This document shows, in pieces, positions 42,455-42,703 of a stretch of 42,703 nucleotides of DNA. Numbering within the stretch: the first letter of the stretch is position 1; each line of letters opens with the position of its first letter. Made by a program: the position numbers and the translations under genes. Below the pieces are notes generated by a model that did not search any database, was not told the origin of the DNA, and saw only the letters and a list, made by a program, of their open reading frames with translations. The DNA lies in NCBI GenBank assembly GCA_009691525.1, contig SICG01000017.1:1-42703 (forward strand), given 5' to 3'. This stretch comes from Candidatus Latescibacterota bacterium (GTDB taxonomy: Bacteria > Latescibacterota > UBA2968 > UBA8231).

Positions 42455-42509
42455 CAGCGCCGCCACGGCCAATCATACGCTCCAGAGCCAGCAAGCAGCG
42501 CATGAGACA

Positions 42510-42703
42510 GCCCGGGAGAAACCTCGGCCCCATACAACTCCTCGAGGTGCCCCTGGATCTCGGCAACGCTCATCCCCCGGGCATAGGCGAAATGATCTTC
42601 TCATCGAAACCAGGTAAGCGACGCTCCCCCTTGGGCACGATCTGGGGGGCAAAACTACCTTCCCGGTCACGGGGCACCTGCAGGGCCAATTCCCCCTGCT
42701 CAG
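42510..42703 (-). pseudogene. IS256-family transposase remnant (frameshifted, truncated)
   Basis: Read on the minus strand from 42701 downward, the sequence encodes [21 protein letters not shown] then [12 protein letters not shown], the conserved N-terminal region of IS256-family transposases. At about 42605 the frame shifts by one base (one nucleotide missing in the codon after IIS). In the next frame it continues [24 protein letters not shown], which is the expected continuation. After VSP (about 42514) similarity to the family stops and the frame ends soon after. It is therefore an inactivated fragment; the upstream part lies beyond the window. No terminal inverted repeat is visible here. 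Confidence 0.75.

Noticed and set aside
42473..42670. 65-codon minus-strand open frame at the right end
   Set aside because: It reads a different frame from the IS256 homology and shows no family resemblance.

Overview
This is a 42.7 kb stretch of high-GC bacterial chromosome (well over 60% G+C by eye, except for an AT-richer strip around 530-690). I see no rRNA, tRNA, CRISPR array, phage or plasmid replication gene. One secreted glycosidase ends in a C-terminal sorting-type domain with the YPNPFN signature. That signature, together with the mix of SMP-30 lactonases, enolase-superfamily enzymes, TIM-barrel sugar isomerases, Gfo/Idh/MocA proteins and amidohydrolases, suggests an uncultured heterotroph of the FCB superphylum or a similar group such as Latescibacterota. 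The phylum is inference only.

Layout. 1-1058: a truncated secreted Fn3-like repeat protein and a rhodanese, transcribed divergently around a palindrome. 1309-5918 (minus): a four-gene sugar-acid operon made of a uronate-isomerase-like amidohydrolase, a mannonate dehydratase (UxuA)-like protein, an unnamed conserved protein and an exported SMP-30 lactonase. 5997-6410: a hotdog thioesterase. 6469-10575 (minus): an unusual operon with a DUF455 ferritin-like domain fused to ATP-grasp, a Kelch protein and an exported Rieske protein. 10658-13887: a clan GH-A glycosidase and an enolase-superfamily enzyme. 14027-18088 (minus): methylthioadenosine phosphorylase, a lipoprotein solute-binding protein and a five-bladed-propeller glycosidase-like protein. 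18151-20502: a nuclease-XPD/DinG-like helicase fusion. 20462-22710 (minus): an MFS permease and an orphan DNA methyltransferase. 22784-25517: zinc alcohol dehydrogenase plus a cobalt-type nitrile hydratase (beta, alpha, activator). 25514-28326 (minus): an amidohydrolase, a DUF1439-like lipoprotein and DAHP synthase. 28435-30438: two NAD(P)-dependent 2-hydroxyacid-type dehydrogenases. 30450-32309 (minus): a Gfo/Idh/MocA protein and a NUDT6-like Nudix hydrolase. 32453-32650: a small conserved protein. 32748-35749 (minus): a histidine phosphatase and a GT39-TPR glycosyltransferase. 35868-42454: a tightly coupled four-gene operon with an alpha/beta hydrolase, a polytopic membrane protein with a helix-hairpin-helix tail, a TIM-barrel isomerase and an RND/MMPL exporter. 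The window ends in a frameshifted IS256-family transposase remnant.

Five intergenic sites in the first 14 kb (1078-1308, 6411-6468, 10672-10816, 12382-12577, 13888-14026) carry related GC-rich imperfect palindromes. Several of their arms begin within a few bases of a stop codon, and three full-length copies share an invariant 15-base core. This family and the DUF455/ATP-grasp-Kelch-Rieske operon are the two features I consider most worth follow-up. No gene-free gap exceeds 300 bases.
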